From NCBI RefSeq assembly GCF_900182745.1, contig NZ_FXTY01000002.1:620001-684000 (forward strand): 64,000 nucleotides of DNA, given 5' to 3'. Position numbers and translations under genes: made by a program. Source of the DNA: Shimia sagamensis. GTDB lineage: Bacteria > Pseudomonadota > Alphaproteobacteria > Rhodobacterales > Rhodobacteraceae. The notes under the pieces were generated by a model. It saw nothing but the letters and a program-made list of their open reading frames with translations. It ran no database searches and had not been told where the DNA came from. The number at the start of each line of letters is the position of its first letter. Position 1 is the stretch's first letter. Below, piece by piece: positions 51,115 to 60,781 of the stretch.

Positions 51115-54100
51115 ATGCACGTTGTCTTTCGCGAAAGCCATGGTCTGGATGAGGCCGACACACCGATGGATCTGGGTCAAGCCCCGGCCGATCTTGTCGT
51201 GTTGTCCTTTTCCGACAGTGACCTCGGCGCTTTCGCGGCAGGCTGGCACCGCAGCAATGGCGACTTGCCAACGTTGCGGTTGGCCAATCTGACGGCACTC
51301 AAACATCCGCTGTCAGTGGACACCTACATCGAACAGACACTTGTTGGTGCAAAAGCCATCCTGATCCGTCTGATTGGCGGGATTTCCTATTGGCAATACG
51401 GCATCCAACAGGTGCAGGCGCTCGCGCAGGAAAAAGGCATCGCTTTGGCGGTTCTGCCTGCCGACGGGCGGCCTGATGAGCGGCTCGATCAAGCTTCCAC
51501 CCTGCCCGTCTCCACGCTGCATCGCCTGACGCACCTGTGCGACACCGGCGGCGCGATTGCGGCGCAGGCTGCGTTAGCACAACTGGCGCTGGCCGCGGGG
51601 CTTTATGCGAAACCGGTGATGGGCTCCAAGGCACTGCCAGAACATGGTGGATGGACCCCAGAGGGGGGGCTCTGTGATCCGATAAAAAATCGCGATACAG
51701 AAAATCCGTTGATCGCGCTGACCTTTTATCGCGCATACGTCAGCTCCGCCGACACGGCCCCGATCGAAGCGTTGTTTGAAGAATTCCGTGGCCGTGGATT
51801 TGACGTGATTGGCCTGTTTGCACCCTCGCTCAAAGTTCCGTCCTCCGCCGCATGGCTGGCAGAAACACTCAAAGCGCTGTCCCCGGCCGCCATCGTGAAC
51901 GCCACATCTTTTTCCGGCAAAGGCGACAGCGGCACCTCCCCCCTTGATGCCACGGACGCACCGGTTTTTCAGGTCGCGCTCGCCACTTCGCGCAAGAAAG
52001 CTTGGGCGGAATCCGAGCGCGGATTGGCCCCTGCTGATCTCGCCATGCATGTGGTCTTGCCCGAGGTGGACGGTCGCCTGTTTGCAGGCGTGGCGTCGTT
52101 CAAAGAACCGGGGAAAAAAGACGAAGCGCTGGAATACTCTCGCTTTGCCCACCGCGCGCTGCCAGAGCGGATTTCTGCGATTGCCGACAAAGTCGAAGGC
52201 TGGGTCAATCTCGCCAAGAAACCCAATGCCGACAAGCAGATCGCCTGTGTTCTGAGCACCTACCCCGGCAAAGACTGGAACATGGCCCATGCCGTTGGAC
52301 TGGACCCGCTCGCCAGCGTTGAAGCCGCTCTTGAGGATTTGAAGGCGGCTGGGTTTCAGACAGCAAGTGCCGACGGACTCGAAAACGCGCTGCTGACCGA
52401 AACCGTTGCGTGGCCGCTAGAGGAGTACCTGTCCGCACTTGCATGGCTACCCGAAACCCTACGCGACGACCTAACCGAGGTTTGGGGCGCTCCCGAAAAC
52501 GACCCGACTTTTGCCAATGGCGCTTTCCACTTCAAAGCCACCAAACGCGGCAACGTGCTTGTGGCCCTGCAGCCTGAGCGTGGCAGTGACCAGCAGCGCG
52601 TAGACGAATATCACGATCTCTCCCGCGTGCCGCGCCACAGCTATGTCGCCTTCTACCTCTGGCTCCGCCATGCACTCAAATCCGACGTGCTGATCCATGT
52701 TGGCGCGCACGGCACGTTGGAATGGCTGCCGGGCAAATCCGTGGCGCTGTGCGATGACTGCTGGCCCGAGGCTCTGATTGGCGATCTACCGGTGATCTAC
52801 CCGTTTATCGTGAACGACCCCGGTGAGGCCGCGCAGGCCAAGCGCCGGATCAACGCGCTCACGCTTGGCCACGTACCACCTCCACTCAAGCAATCTGCGA
52901 CGCCGGACCGGTTTGCACGTCTGGAAACCATTTTGGATGAGTTCTCCAACGCTGACGGTCTGGACCCGAAACGCCGTGACCGGCTGCAAACCGACATTCG
53001 AGACGAGGCCGAAGCCCTTGGTTTGCAAGCGGAATTGGGGCTGGACGACGCCACTTCCTTGGCGGAGGCCATCACCCGCATCGATACTTTTGTCTGTGAC
53101 ATCAAAGAAAGCCAGTTTGGCGACGGCTTGCACATCTATGGCCGCGCGCCACAGACCGCAGGTAGTTTCGACGTTGCTCCCTCTGCCACCGCAGAACGTG
53201 ATGCGTTGATCAAGGCTCTCGAAGGCAAGCGCATTGAGGCAGGCCCGTCCGGCTCGCCTTATCGTGGACGCCACGACGTGCTGCCCACGGGGCGCAACCT
53301 CTACACCACCGACCCGCGCTCGGTCCCGTCACGCTCCGCCTATGCGCAGGGTGTGAAACTTGCCGAAGAGCTGGTCCGCCGTCATCTGCAAGAGGAAGGC
53401 GACTACCCCAAAAACCTGATTGTGGACCTTTGGGGCTCCGCCACCATGCGCACAGCTGGCGAGGAATTTGCCATGGCGCTGCATCTTTTGGGGGCGAAAC
53501 CCGTTTGGGACGAAGGCTCTGAACGGATCTCTGGTGTGGAAATCCTGCCCATCGCCCTACTGGACCGTCCCCGCATCGACGTGACGCTGCGCGTATCCGG
53601 TCTTTTTCGGGATGTCTTCCCCACGCTGTCCACGCTGTTTGGCCAAGCGATCAAAGCCCTCGCTGAACGCGACGAGGCTCCAGACTGGAACCCCTTTGCA
53701 GGTCGCATCACCGCACCGCGTGTCTACGGACCTGCGCCCGGCAGTTATGGCCTTGGCATGGGCCATGAGATTGAAAACTACTCAGACGAGGGCCGCAAAT
53801 CAGCAGGCGAAGCCTGGCTCAACGCCTCCTCCTATGCGCTGGATTCCGGCGACGGCACCAAAGACCTCGACGGCATCCGCGCCCGCGTTGGTGCCGCTGA
53901 CAGCTTTGTGCACCTGCAAGACCTACCCGAAACCGATATTTTGGTGGCATCCGATTACGCCGCCCATGAGGCTGGATTTGCCGCCGCGCAGGCCATCACC
54001 GGTGGCGAGGCCAATCTCTACCACATGGACAACACCAACCCGGACAAGCCGCGCGCGCGCAGCCTGACCGAAGAAATCGCCCTCGTTGTGCACGCCCGGG

Positions 54101-54399
54101 CCACCAACCCGGATTGGCTCGCAGGCATGATGCGTCATGGGTTCCGGGGCGGTGCAGAGATTGCCGCCACGCTGGATCACATGGGCGCCTTTGCCAACTT
54201 GGCTGGCGCGGTGCCCCCGCAACTGTTTGACGCTTACCACGATGCGACGCTGGGCAACGACGAGATTGTCACTTTCCTTGAGCGCGAAAACCCGCAAGCG
54301 CTGGCCGCGATGAGGGACCGCTTTACCGCACTGCATGAGGCAGGATTATGGGTCACCCGCCGCAACTCCATCGCCGCCGAACTGGAGCGCCTGCCATGA
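51115..54399 (+). CDS. cobN: Cobaltochelatase, CobN subunit
   Basis: A 1094-residue large subunit of the ATP-dependent aerobic cobaltochelatase, which inserts Co2+ into hydrogenobyrinic acid a,c-diamide together with CobS and CobT (not in this window). It resembles magnesium-chelatase BchH; the HVGAHGTLEWLPGKSVALCD segment near residue 528 and the GLGMGHEIENYSD segment near residue 880 are family-typical. Length is slightly below the usual 1200 or so, with no visible gap. Its stop overlaps the cobG start (ATGA). Confidence 0.95.
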   Translation: MHVVFRESHGLDEADTPMDLGQAPADLVVLSFSDSDLGAFAAGWHRSNGDLPTLRLANLTALKHPLSVDTYIEQTLVGAKAILIRLIGGISYWQYGIQQVQALAQEKGIALAVLPADGRPDERLDQASTLPVSTLHRLTHLCDTGGAIAAQAALAQLALAAGLYAKPVMGSKALPEHGGWTPEGGLCDPIKNRDTENPLIALTFYRAYVSSADTAPIEALFEEFRGRGFDVIGLFAPSLKVPSSAAWLAETLKALSPAAIVNATSFSGKGDSGTSPLDATDAPVFQVALATSRKKAWAESERGLAPADLAMHVVLPEVDGRLFAGVASFKEPGKKDEALEYSRFAHRALPERISAIADKVEGWVNLAKKPNADKQIACVLSTYPGKDWNMAHAVGLDPLASVEAALEDLKAAGFQTASADGLENALLTETVAWPLEEYLSALAWLPETLRDDLTEVWGAPENDPTFANGAFHFKATKRGNVLVALQPERGSDQQRVDEYHDLSRVPRHSYVAFYLWLRHALKSDVLIHVGAHGTLEWLPGKSVALCDDCWPEALIGDLPVIYPFIVNDPGEAAQAKRRINALTLGHVPPPLKQSATPDRFARLETILDEFSNADGLDPKRRDRLQTDIRDEAEALGLQAELGLDDATSLAEAITRIDTFVCDIKESQFGDGLHIYGRAPQTAGSFDVAPSATAERDALIKALEGKRIEAGPSGSPYRGRHDVLPTGRNLYTTDPRSVPSRSAYAQGVKLAEELVRRHLQEEGDYPKNLIVDLWGSATMRTAGEEFAMALHLLGAKPVWDEGSERISGVEILPIALLDRPRIDVTLRVSGLFRDVFPTLSTLFGQAIKALAERDEAPDWNPFAGRITAPRVYGPAPGSYGLGMGHEIENYSDEGRKSAGEAWLNASSYALDSGDGTKDLDGIRARVGAADSFVHLQDLPETDILVASDYAAHEAGFAAAQAITGGEANLYHMDNTNPDKPRARSLTEEIALVVHARATNPDWLAGMMRHGFRGGAEIAATLDHMGAFANLAGAVPPQLFDAYHDATLGNDEIVTFLERENPQALAAMRDRFTALHEAGLWVTRRNSIAAELERLP

Positions 54400-55529
54400 G
54401 TCGCCCAGACGCCAAAGGTTGGTGCCCCGGTGCCTATAAACCAATGATGTCCGGCGACGGTCTGGTGGTGCGCGTGCGCCCAATGATGGCGCGACTGACC
54501 AAAGCGCAAGTGCTTGGTTTGTGCGAAACATCCGAGAAATTTGGCTCCGGTCTGATTGATCTGACCAGCCGCGCCAACCTGCAAATTCGCGGGGTTGCGG
54601 AAGCGGACCACGAGGCCGTGCTGGCTGCGCTCAATTCGCTGGACCTGCTGCCAGATGATCCCGCCTTGGAAAGCCGCCGCAATATCCTGATCCCGCCGCT
54701 GTGGCAGGACGGTGATGTTACATACCGCGTGGCTACCGAATTGGTGGCCCGCCTTGATGAACTTCCTGACCTTCCGCCGAAGATGGGCTACGCCGTCGAC
54801 CTGCAAGGCGGCCCACAACTCTCTGATAAGTCCGCAGACTTCCGCATTGAGCGTGACGCCAACGATGGCATGATCCTACGCGCTGACGGGGCGTCCCGTG
54901 GACGTGTTGTGACCGTGGAAACAGCCGTAGATGCCCTTCTGGAAATGGCACGTTGGTTTGTCGACACCAATGGCCCTGCCCGACGCCGCATGGCCGCACA
55001 CGTCGCGCTGACGCCTTTGCCAGTGGATTGGCAAGCCGTAGTGCCCGCCGCACCGCAAAAGCCACCCGTGCCCGGAGACACTTCGCTAGGTGCGATATTC
55101 GGCGTGGCCTTTGGCCAGATTGAGGCGACGCAACTGGCCACCTTGATCACAGCGACCAAGGCAGACGCCATGCGTGTCACGCCGTGGCGACTGTTTTTGC
55201 TGGAAGGCGCTGACATGTTGGACACAGCGATGTTCATCACAAACGTGCACGATCCGCTCCTGCACGTCGACGCCTGCCCCGGCACGCCTTTGTGCAATTC
55301 CGCCACCGTGGAAACCCGCCAACTTGCGCGCCAATTGGCCAGCCAATTGCCAACACCCCTACACGTCTCTGGCTGTGCCAAAGGCTGCGCCTTGCCGCGC
55401 CCCTGTGCGACAACATTGGTCGGCAATGACGGCGCATTTGATCTTGTGAAAAACGGCCGCCCATGGGATGCGCCTGTCAAAACCGGCCTCTCGCCGGACA
55501 TCTTGCTTGAAGCCCGAGGAGAGCTTTAG
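54396..55529 (+). CDS. cobG: Precorrin-3B synthase (O2-dependent)
   Basis: A 377-residue monooxygenase of the nitrite/sulfite reductase type that makes precorrin-3B with O2. The cysteine-rich region for the iron-sulfur cluster is at residues about 295-345 (VDACPGTPLCNSA and SGCAKGCALPRP), and the N-terminus has GAYKPMMSGDGLVVRVRP. Its presence marks the aerobic B12 route. The ATG at 54396 overlaps the cobN stop; a longer frame starting inside cobN is rejected. Its stop overlaps the GTG of cobH by one base. Confidence 0.93.
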   Translation: MSRPDAKGWCPGAYKPMMSGDGLVVRVRPMMARLTKAQVLGLCETSEKFGSGLIDLTSRANLQIRGVAEADHEAVLAALNSLDLLPDDPALESRRNILIPPLWQDGDVTYRVATELVARLDELPDLPPKMGYAVDLQGGPQLSDKSADFRIERDANDGMILRADGASRGRVVTVETAVDALLEMARWFVDTNGPARRRMAAHVALTPLPVDWQAVVPAAPQKPPVPGDTSLGAIFGVAFGQIEATQLATLITATKADAMRVTPWRLFLLEGADMLDTAMFITNVHDPLLHVDACPGTPLCNSATVETRQLARQLASQLPTPLHVSGCAKGCALPRPCATTLVGNDGAFDLVKNGRPWDAPVKTGLSPDILLEARGEL

Positions 55530-56158
55530 TGCCCTACGAATATGAAAAAAACGGTCAGGCGATCTATGACGAAAGCTTCGCCACCATCCGGCGTGAGGCC
55601 GCGCTGAACGGCTTTGACAAAGACGAAGAGCAAGTTGTGGTGCGCATGATCCACGCCGCAGGCATGATCGGATTGGAGCAGCATGTGAAATTCACGCATG
55701 GCATGGTTGCGGCTGCGCGCAAAGCCATGGAAGACGGGGCGCCGATCTTCTGTGACGCGCGCATGGTTAGCGAAGGCGTGACCCGCCCGCGTCTACCTGC
55801 GGGCAACCAGGTGATCTGCACCCTGCACGCCGAGGGCATCTATGAGTTGGCCACCAAAATTGGCAACACCCGCTCTGCCGCCGCGCTGGAACATTGGCGT
55901 GACAAATTGGGCGGGGCCATTGTCGCCATTGGCAATGCACCAACCGCGCTCTTTCACCTGTTGAACATGCTCGAGGATCCGGACTGCCCGCGCCCCGCGG
56001 CCATCATCGGCTGCCCAGTGGGCTTTGTCGGCGCGATGGAAAGCAAAGACGCGCTTTGGAATGACCAACCGGTGCCCTGCATGATTGTCGAAGGCCGCCT
56101 TGGCGGCTCCGCCATGACTGTGGCCGCCATCAACGCAATTGCGAGCCGCAAAGAATGA
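55529..56158 (+). CDS. cobH: Precorrin-8X methylmutase
   Basis: A 209-residue enzyme that moves a methyl from C11 to C12 to give hydrogenobyrinic acid. The catalytic histidine lies in RMIHAAGMIG near residue 44, with the family glycine-rich ATAP-like segment (IGNAPTALFHLLNML) near residue 132 and PVGFVGAMESKDAL near residue 165. It starts at GTG, with GAGGAGAG nearby inside the end of cobG, and overlaps cobI by four bases. Confidence 0.93.
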   Translation: MPYEYEKNGQAIYDESFATIRREAALNGFDKDEEQVVVRMIHAAGMIGLEQHVKFTHGMVAAARKAMEDGAPIFCDARMVSEGVTRPRLPAGNQVICTLHAEGIYELATKIGNTRSAAALEHWRDKLGGAIVAIGNAPTALFHLLNMLEDPDCPRPAAIIGCPVGFVGAMESKDALWNDQPVPCMIVEGRLGGSAMTVAAINAIASRKE

Positions 56159-56886
56159 GCAAGACTGGAACGATTTACGGCGTCGGGCTTGGCCCCGGCG
56201 ATCCTGACCTGATGAGCGTACGCTCTCATCGATTGATCACCAATGCCAAACACGTGGCCTTTTTCCGCAAGGCAGGCCGCAAAGGCCAAGCGCGCGCCAT
56301 TGTCGATGGCATGTTGCCAGAAACGGCGATTGAGTTCCCGATGGAATACCCGGTCACCACGGAAATCTCCGTGCATGACCCACGCTACAATGAGGCCCTG
56401 TCAGCATTTTATGAAGAGGTCACGCAACACCTGATCGACCTGGCCAATTCCGGCGAAGACGTTGTGGTGCTCTGTGAAGGTGATCCGTTTTTCTACGGAT
56501 CTTTTATGCACATCTACGCCCGCGTACGTGATGTTGTTCCGACCCATGTTGTGCCTGCCATTACCGGTATGTCCGGTGCGTGGACTGCCACCGAGGCTCC
56601 CATCACCTGGGGTGACGACGTGCTGACCGTACTGATGGGCACATTGGACGAGGAAAAGCTCACCCGCCACATGGCGGATACCGACGCGTTGGTGGTGATG
56701 AAAATCGGCTCCAACTACGACAAAGTCATCCGCGCATTAAAAGCGTCAAATCGCTATGACGAAGCTTGGCTAGTACAGTTTGCCACCATGCAGAAACAGA
56801 GCGTGAAAAAGCTGTCAGAAACCACGGATCACGGCACGCCATATTTCTCGATCATTGTGGTGCACGGCCAAGGACGACGACCATGA
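56155..56886 (+). CDS. cobI: Precorrin-2 C20-methyltransferase
   Basis: A 243-residue SAM-dependent tetrapyrrole methyltransferase. The GVGLGPGDPDLMSVRSHRLI start and the CEGDPFFYGSFMHIYARV segment near residue 105 are typical of CobI. It methylates C20 of precorrin-2. Both ends overlap neighbouring genes by four bases (ATGA), as in a translationally coupled chain. Confidence 0.93.
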   Translation: MSKTGTIYGVGLGPGDPDLMSVRSHRLITNAKHVAFFRKAGRKGQARAIVDGMLPETAIEFPMEYPVTTEISVHDPRYNEALSAFYEEVTQHLIDLANSGEDVVVLCEGDPFFYGSFMHIYARVRDVVPTHVVPAITGMSGAWTATEAPITWGDDVLTVLMGTLDEEKLTRHMADTDALVVMKIGSNYDKVIRALKASNRYDEAWLVQFATMQKQSVKKLSETTDHGTPYFSIIVVHGQGRRP

Positions 56887-57635
56887 GCGGCTGGGTCCAA
56901 ATTGTAGGCATCGGCCCGGGTGACGACGCGCTTGTCACCCCGCAAGTTCAGGCTGCCGTGGCTGAGGCAACCGACGCGGTTGGCTATATCCCTTATGTGG
57001 AACGTGTTGCGCAAAACCCGAACCTGACTCTGCATGCATCCGACAATCGAGTGGAAATTGACCGCTCCCGCCACGCTTTGGAAATGGCCTCCCAAGGCAA
57101 GCGTGTGGTGGTGGTCAGCTCCGGCGACCCCGGTGTGTTTGCAATGGCTGCTGCCGTATTTGAGGCGGTGGAGCATGGTGATCCCACATGGCGTGATCTC
57201 GACGTCCGTGTGCTGCCCGGCATCACGGCCATGTTGGCAGCCTCTGCAGCCTGTGGTGCGCCATTGGGCCATGATTTCTGCGCAATCAATCTCAGCGACA
57301 ATCTCAAACCTTGGGACCTCATCGACAAACGCCTGCGTCTGGCAGCGGAGGCAGATTTCGCCATGGCGTTTTACAATCCACGCTCCAAGTCCCGCCCGGA
57401 AGGCTTTGAAAAAGCGCTAAAAACGCTCAAGGAAAGCTGCGGCGACAACCGCCCGATGATCTTTGCCCGCAATGTTTCGCGCGCGGATCAGACCATCAAG
57501 ATTGTACCGCTGCAAGAGACCACACCGGACATGGCGGACATGCGCACAGTTGTGCTTTTGGGCTCCAGTCAAACTCGTATTATCGAGCGAAACGGTGCCC
57601 CAATGGTGTACACACCGCGTTCGGTGGATGGATAG
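56883..57635 (+). CDS. cobJ: Precorrin-3B C17-methyltransferase
   Basis: A 250-residue SAM-dependent methyltransferase that contracts the ring while methylating C17. The start IVGIGPGDDALVTPQVQAAV, the SSGDPGVFAMAAAVFEAVE segment near residue 80 and the FYNPRSKSRPEGFEKAL segment near residue 163 fit CobJ. The ATG at 56883 overlaps the cobI stop; an upstream frame inside cobI is rejected. It is the last gene before the antisense cobK, with 57 bases between stops and no clear terminator. Confidence 0.93.
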   Translation: MSGWVQIVGIGPGDDALVTPQVQAAVAEATDAVGYIPYVERVAQNPNLTLHASDNRVEIDRSRHALEMASQGKRVVVVSSGDPGVFAMAAAVFEAVEHGDPTWRDLDVRVLPGITAMLAASAACGAPLGHDFCAINLSDNLKPWDLIDKRLRLAAEADFAMAFYNPRSKSRPEGFEKALKTLKESCGDNRPMIFARNVSRADQTIKIVPLQETTPDMADMRTVVLLGSSQTRIIERNGAPMVYTPRSVDG

Positions 57636-57692
57636 GTGACTCCGCAGGCCGATCAGACGACGGAACAGCACAGCCAATTGCGGCTGCACCTG

Positions 57693-58427
57693 TCAGCCTG
57701 CGAGCCAATCCAATACCGCCTCAGCCGTCGCAACGTCACCGCGGGGCGGAAGCGCGGGCCGATCAATCATAATCACCGGCAGACCCAAGTCTCGCGCTGC
57801 GGTCAATTTGGCTTCAGCGCCAATGCCGCCAGCGTTTTTGCAGACCACCACCTCGATACCATGCTTTTGCATCAGCGCGCGGTCTCCCGCCACGTCAAAC
57901 GGCCCCCGTGCCACAACAACCGTGTGGTGGGGCAACTCCGGCGTGACTTCAGGCTGATCCACAAGGCGCAAAACATAGTGGTGCTGCGGCTGCGCGGCAA
58001 AGGCGGGCACGTTCAATTTTCCCAGCGCCAAAAGCACGCGTTTGGCCTCCCCCGCCAAGGCATCCACGACCCCATCAATGTCCGCCACAGGTCTCCAGTG
58101 ATCTCCGGCTTGCGCCTGCCAAGCCGGACGTGTCAGCGCGACCAAATCTGTGCCAACCTGCTGACAAGCTTCATAGGCGTTCCAACTCATCTGCGCCGCA
58201 AAGGGATGCGTGGCGTCCACCACATGGGTGATGTTATGCTCTTGCAAATACTGGACCAATCCAGTCACACCGCCAAAGCCTCCCACCCGTGTGGGCAAGG
58301 GCTGTGCTTTAGGGCTGGACACACGTCCGGCATAAGAAAACACGGCCTCAACACCGCGCGCCGCCAAGGTGCGCGCCAACAGGCTGGCCTCGGTTGTGCC
58401 ACCGAGAAGAAGGAGTTTGGGCGCCAT
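57693..58427 (-). CDS. cobK: Precorrin-6A reductase, antisense in the cob operon
   Basis: A 244-residue NADPH-dependent precorrin-6A reductase, with KLLLLGGTTEASLLARTLA at the start and the THVVDATHPFAAQMS segment near residue 68. It is transcribed opposite to every other gene of the rightward cob run, convergent with cobJ. Its ATG (58427-58425) and that of cobL (58426-58428) share two bases inside the palindrome CATG, so the two start codons overlap on opposite strands. No ribosome site is visible ahead of it; it may be leaderless or start a little upstream. Confidence 0.9.
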   Translation of the reverse strand: MAPKLLLLGGTTEASLLARTLAARGVEAVFSYAGRVSSPKAQPLPTRVGGFGGVTGLVQYLQEHNITHVVDATHPFAAQMSWNAYEACQQVGTDLVALTRPAWQAQAGDHWRPVADIDGVVDALAGEAKRVLLALGKLNVPAFAAQPQHHYVLRLVDQPEVTPELPHHTVVVARGPFDVAGDRALMQKHGIEVVVCKNAGGIGAEAKLTAARDLGLPVIMIDRPALPPRGDVATAEAVLDWLAG

Positions 58428-59622
58428 GTCTGAAAATCCGTGGTTGACCATTGTTGGTTTGGGCGAAGATGGCCCAGAAGGCCTGTCGCCCGCAAGCTGC
58501 AAAGCGCTTGAAGACGCTGAGGTGATCATGGGCGCAGAACGGCATTTATCGCTGTTGCCAGACCTATCGGCAGAGCTCATCACATGGCCGGTGCCATTTG
58601 CTGACGGCATTCCGCTGCTGCTGCAACACCGCGGCCGCAAAACCGTAGCGCTGGCCTCTGGCGATCCTTTCTGGCACGGCGCAGGCACCTCACTGACCAA
58701 ACACCTGGACAGAGGTGAGTGGCTCACTTTGCCCGCGCCGTCCACCATGTCACTCGCCGCTGCCGCCTTGGGCTGGCCGCTAGAAAGCACCACCACGCTT
58801 GGTTTACACGCCGCCCCCTTTGCGCGCCTACGCCCCCATTTGGCAAAAGGGCAACGCGCCATTGTTACCCTACGCGATGGAGAGGCTGCGCCAACTTTGG
58901 CCTCATGGCTCACGGCGATTGGGTTTGGCGCAAGCACGCTGCATGTGCTCGAAGCCCTTGGCGGCCCCCGTCAACGCATCCGAGAGGCACGCGCGCACAG
59001 TTTTGACATCAAAGGCATCCAACATCCCGTCTGCGTTGCCATCGATGTCTGCGGTGGCCCGGCGCTCACCTCAGTGGGGGGCAAAGACGACAGCTTCTTT
59101 GACAACGACGGACAGATCACCAAACGCCCGGTCCGTGCGCTGACCCTCTCTGCTCTGGCGCCCCTGCCCGGTGAACACCTTTGGGACATCGGCGGCGGCT
59201 CTGGTTCCATTGCCATCGAGTGGCTGTTGGCACATCCCACCACACAAGCGACCTCCGTCGAAGTTGACCCAACCCGTGCACAACGCATTGCCCAAAATGC
59301 CGCCGGCCTTGGTGCTGACCGCCTCTCTGTCGTCACCGGCGCAGCGCCGGACGCCCTAGAAGACCTGCCCGCGCCGGACGCCGTGTTCATCGGCGGCGGT
59401 ATTTCCGAGGAGATGCTGCGGACCGTCTGGGACAAACTGCCGGAAAGCGCGCGTCTTGTGGCCAATGCAGTCACGTTAGAAGCCGAAGTTCTGCTCGCCA
59501 ATTGGCACGCGAACAAAGGCGGCGACCTCTTGCGTATTGAGTTGGCGCAATCTAAGCCTTTGGGCCGCAAGCGAGGCTGGAAATCCAGCTATCCCATCGT
59601 GCAATGGAGTGTGCAGAAATGA
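58426..59622 (+). CDS. cobL: Precorrin-6Y C5,15-methyltransferase (decarboxylating)
   Basis: A 398-residue fusion of the CbiE-type C5-methyltransferase (residues 1-200, start IVGLGEDGPEGLSPASCKAL) and the CbiT-type C15-methyltransferase/decarboxylase (residues 220-398, with WDIGGGSGSIAIEWLL near residue 245 and APDAVFIGGGISEEML near residue 315). AAGGAG lies about ten bases upstream, inside the antisense cobK start region. The ATG at 58426 is preferred to an upstream frame at 58369. It overlaps cobE by four bases. Confidence 0.93.
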   Translation: MSENPWLTIVGLGEDGPEGLSPASCKALEDAEVIMGAERHLSLLPDLSAELITWPVPFADGIPLLLQHRGRKTVALASGDPFWHGAGTSLTKHLDRGEWLTLPAPSTMSLAAAALGWPLESTTTLGLHAAPFARLRPHLAKGQRAIVTLRDGEAAPTLASWLTAIGFGASTLHVLEALGGPRQRIREARAHSFDIKGIQHPVCVAIDVCGGPALTSVGGKDDSFFDNDGQITKRPVRALTLSALAPLPGEHLWDIGGGSGSIAIEWLLAHPTTQATSVEVDPTRAQRIAQNAAGLGADRLSVVTGAAPDALEDLPAPDAVFIGGGISEEMLRTVWDKLPESARLVANAVTLEAEVLLANWHANKGGDLLRIELAQSKPLGRKRGWKSSYPIVQWSVQK

Positions 59623-59984
59623 TCGTTGCCGGATTTGGATTTCGCGCCTCTGCAACAGAAGACAGCCTGCGGGATGCGCTTGCGTTAACGGCAATCGCCA
59701 ATGTCGACGCCATAGCTACACCTGCCGACAAGGCGCAAAGCATCACGCTGCAAGCCTTTGCCAAAGCACACAACTTGCCAGTGCTAGAAATTGACGCCAG
59801 CACAATGCAAGCGGTTTGGACGCAGACCCAATCCGCCAAAGTACACGTAAAACGCGGTACCGGCTCTGTGGCCGAAGCTTGTGCTCTGGCTGCACTCACA
59901 ACTGATGCTATCCTGACCACCCCGCGTGTCGTCTCCAGCGATCGCCTAGCCACCTGCGCCATCGCGCAAGGAGAGCCAAAATGA
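59619..59984 (+). CDS. cobE: CobE/CbiG-C-like cobalamin biosynthesis protein
   Basis: A 121-residue protein equal to the C-terminal domain of CbiG. The family pattern is [16 protein letters not shown] at the start, and [16 protein letters not shown] near residue 75. The function of free CobE in aerobic cells is not settled; it has been proposed to help hand over intermediates. It overlaps cobL and cobM by four bases each. Confidence 0.88.
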   Translation: MIVAGFGFRASATEDSLRDALALTAIANVDAIATPADKAQSITLQAFAKAHNLPVLEIDASTMQAVWTQTQSAKVHVKRGTGSVAEACALAALTTDAILTTPRVVSSDRLATCAIAQGEPK

Positions 59985-60775
59985 CTGTTCATTTCATAGG
60001 CGCAGGCCCCGGTGCCGCCGACCTCCTGACCCTGCGTGGCCGCGATCTGATCGCCGCCTGTCCTGTTTGTCTGTACGCAGGCTCTTTGGTGCCGGAAGCG
60101 ATCCTGTCACACTGCCCGGACAACGCTCGTGTGATCAACACTGCGCCGCTTGACCTCGACGCCATCGTTACTGAATGCAAAGTCGCGCATGAAGCCGGTC
60201 AAGACGTCGCCCGCCTGCATTCCGGCGACCTATCTGTATGGTCTGCTATGGGCGAGCAAATCCGCCGCCTGAAGGCTGAGGGCATTCCCGTGTCCGTTAC
60301 GCCCGGCGTGCCTAGTTTTGCCGCTGCCGCTGCCGCGTTACAAACCGAACTGACCTTGCCCGGACTGGCGCAATCCGTGGTACTGACCCGCACACCGGGC
60401 CGTGCCTCCACGATGCCTGAAGGCGAAACCCTCACCAATTTCGCCGCCACCGGCGCGACACTGGCAATTCACCTGTCGATTGGCAATCTGGACAATGTGA
60501 TCGCGGATCTCACACCAGCCTATGGCGCAGGCTGTCCTGTGGCCGTGGTCTACCGCGCCAGCTGGCCAGACCAGCAGGTGATCCGAACCACCTTGGCCAG
60601 CCTAAAAGACGACGTAACAGAGAACATCACCCGCACCGTGCTGATCCTTGTGGGCCCCGCACTGGCCGGTGAGGGCTTTGATGAAAGCTGCCTCTATGCT
60701 TCGGAATATGACCGCCGCTACCGCCCTCAGACCGCAGACAGCCCGTGGTCGAGCTGGCAACACGGCGATGACTAA
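59981..60775 (+). CDS. cobM: Precorrin-4 C11-methyltransferase
   Basis: A 264-residue SAM-dependent methyltransferase, with [20 protein letters not shown] at the start, and a [19 protein letters not shown] segment near residue 80 and IAHLSIG-type core. It adds the methyl at C11 to give precorrin-5. It overlaps cobE by four bases and is followed by cobB after six bases. Confidence 0.93.
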   Translation: MTVHFIGAGPGAADLLTLRGRDLIAACPVCLYAGSLVPEAILSHCPDNARVINTAPLDLDAIVTECKVAHEAGQDVARLHSGDLSVWSAMGEQIRRLKAEGIPVSVTPGVPSFAAAAAALQTELTLPGLAQSVVLTRTPGRASTMPEGETLTNFAATGATLAIHLSIGNLDNVIADLTPAYGAGCPVAVVYRASWPDQQVIRTTLASLKDDVTENITRTVLILVGPALAGEGFDESCLYASEYDRRYRPQTADSPWSSWQHGDD

Positions 60776-60781
60776 AGAGAG

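Noticed and set aside
58428-58937. Extension of cobK to a 414-codon frame
   Set aside because: The extra 170 residues are antisense to cobL and lack similarity; the family start KLLLLGGT lies at 58427.
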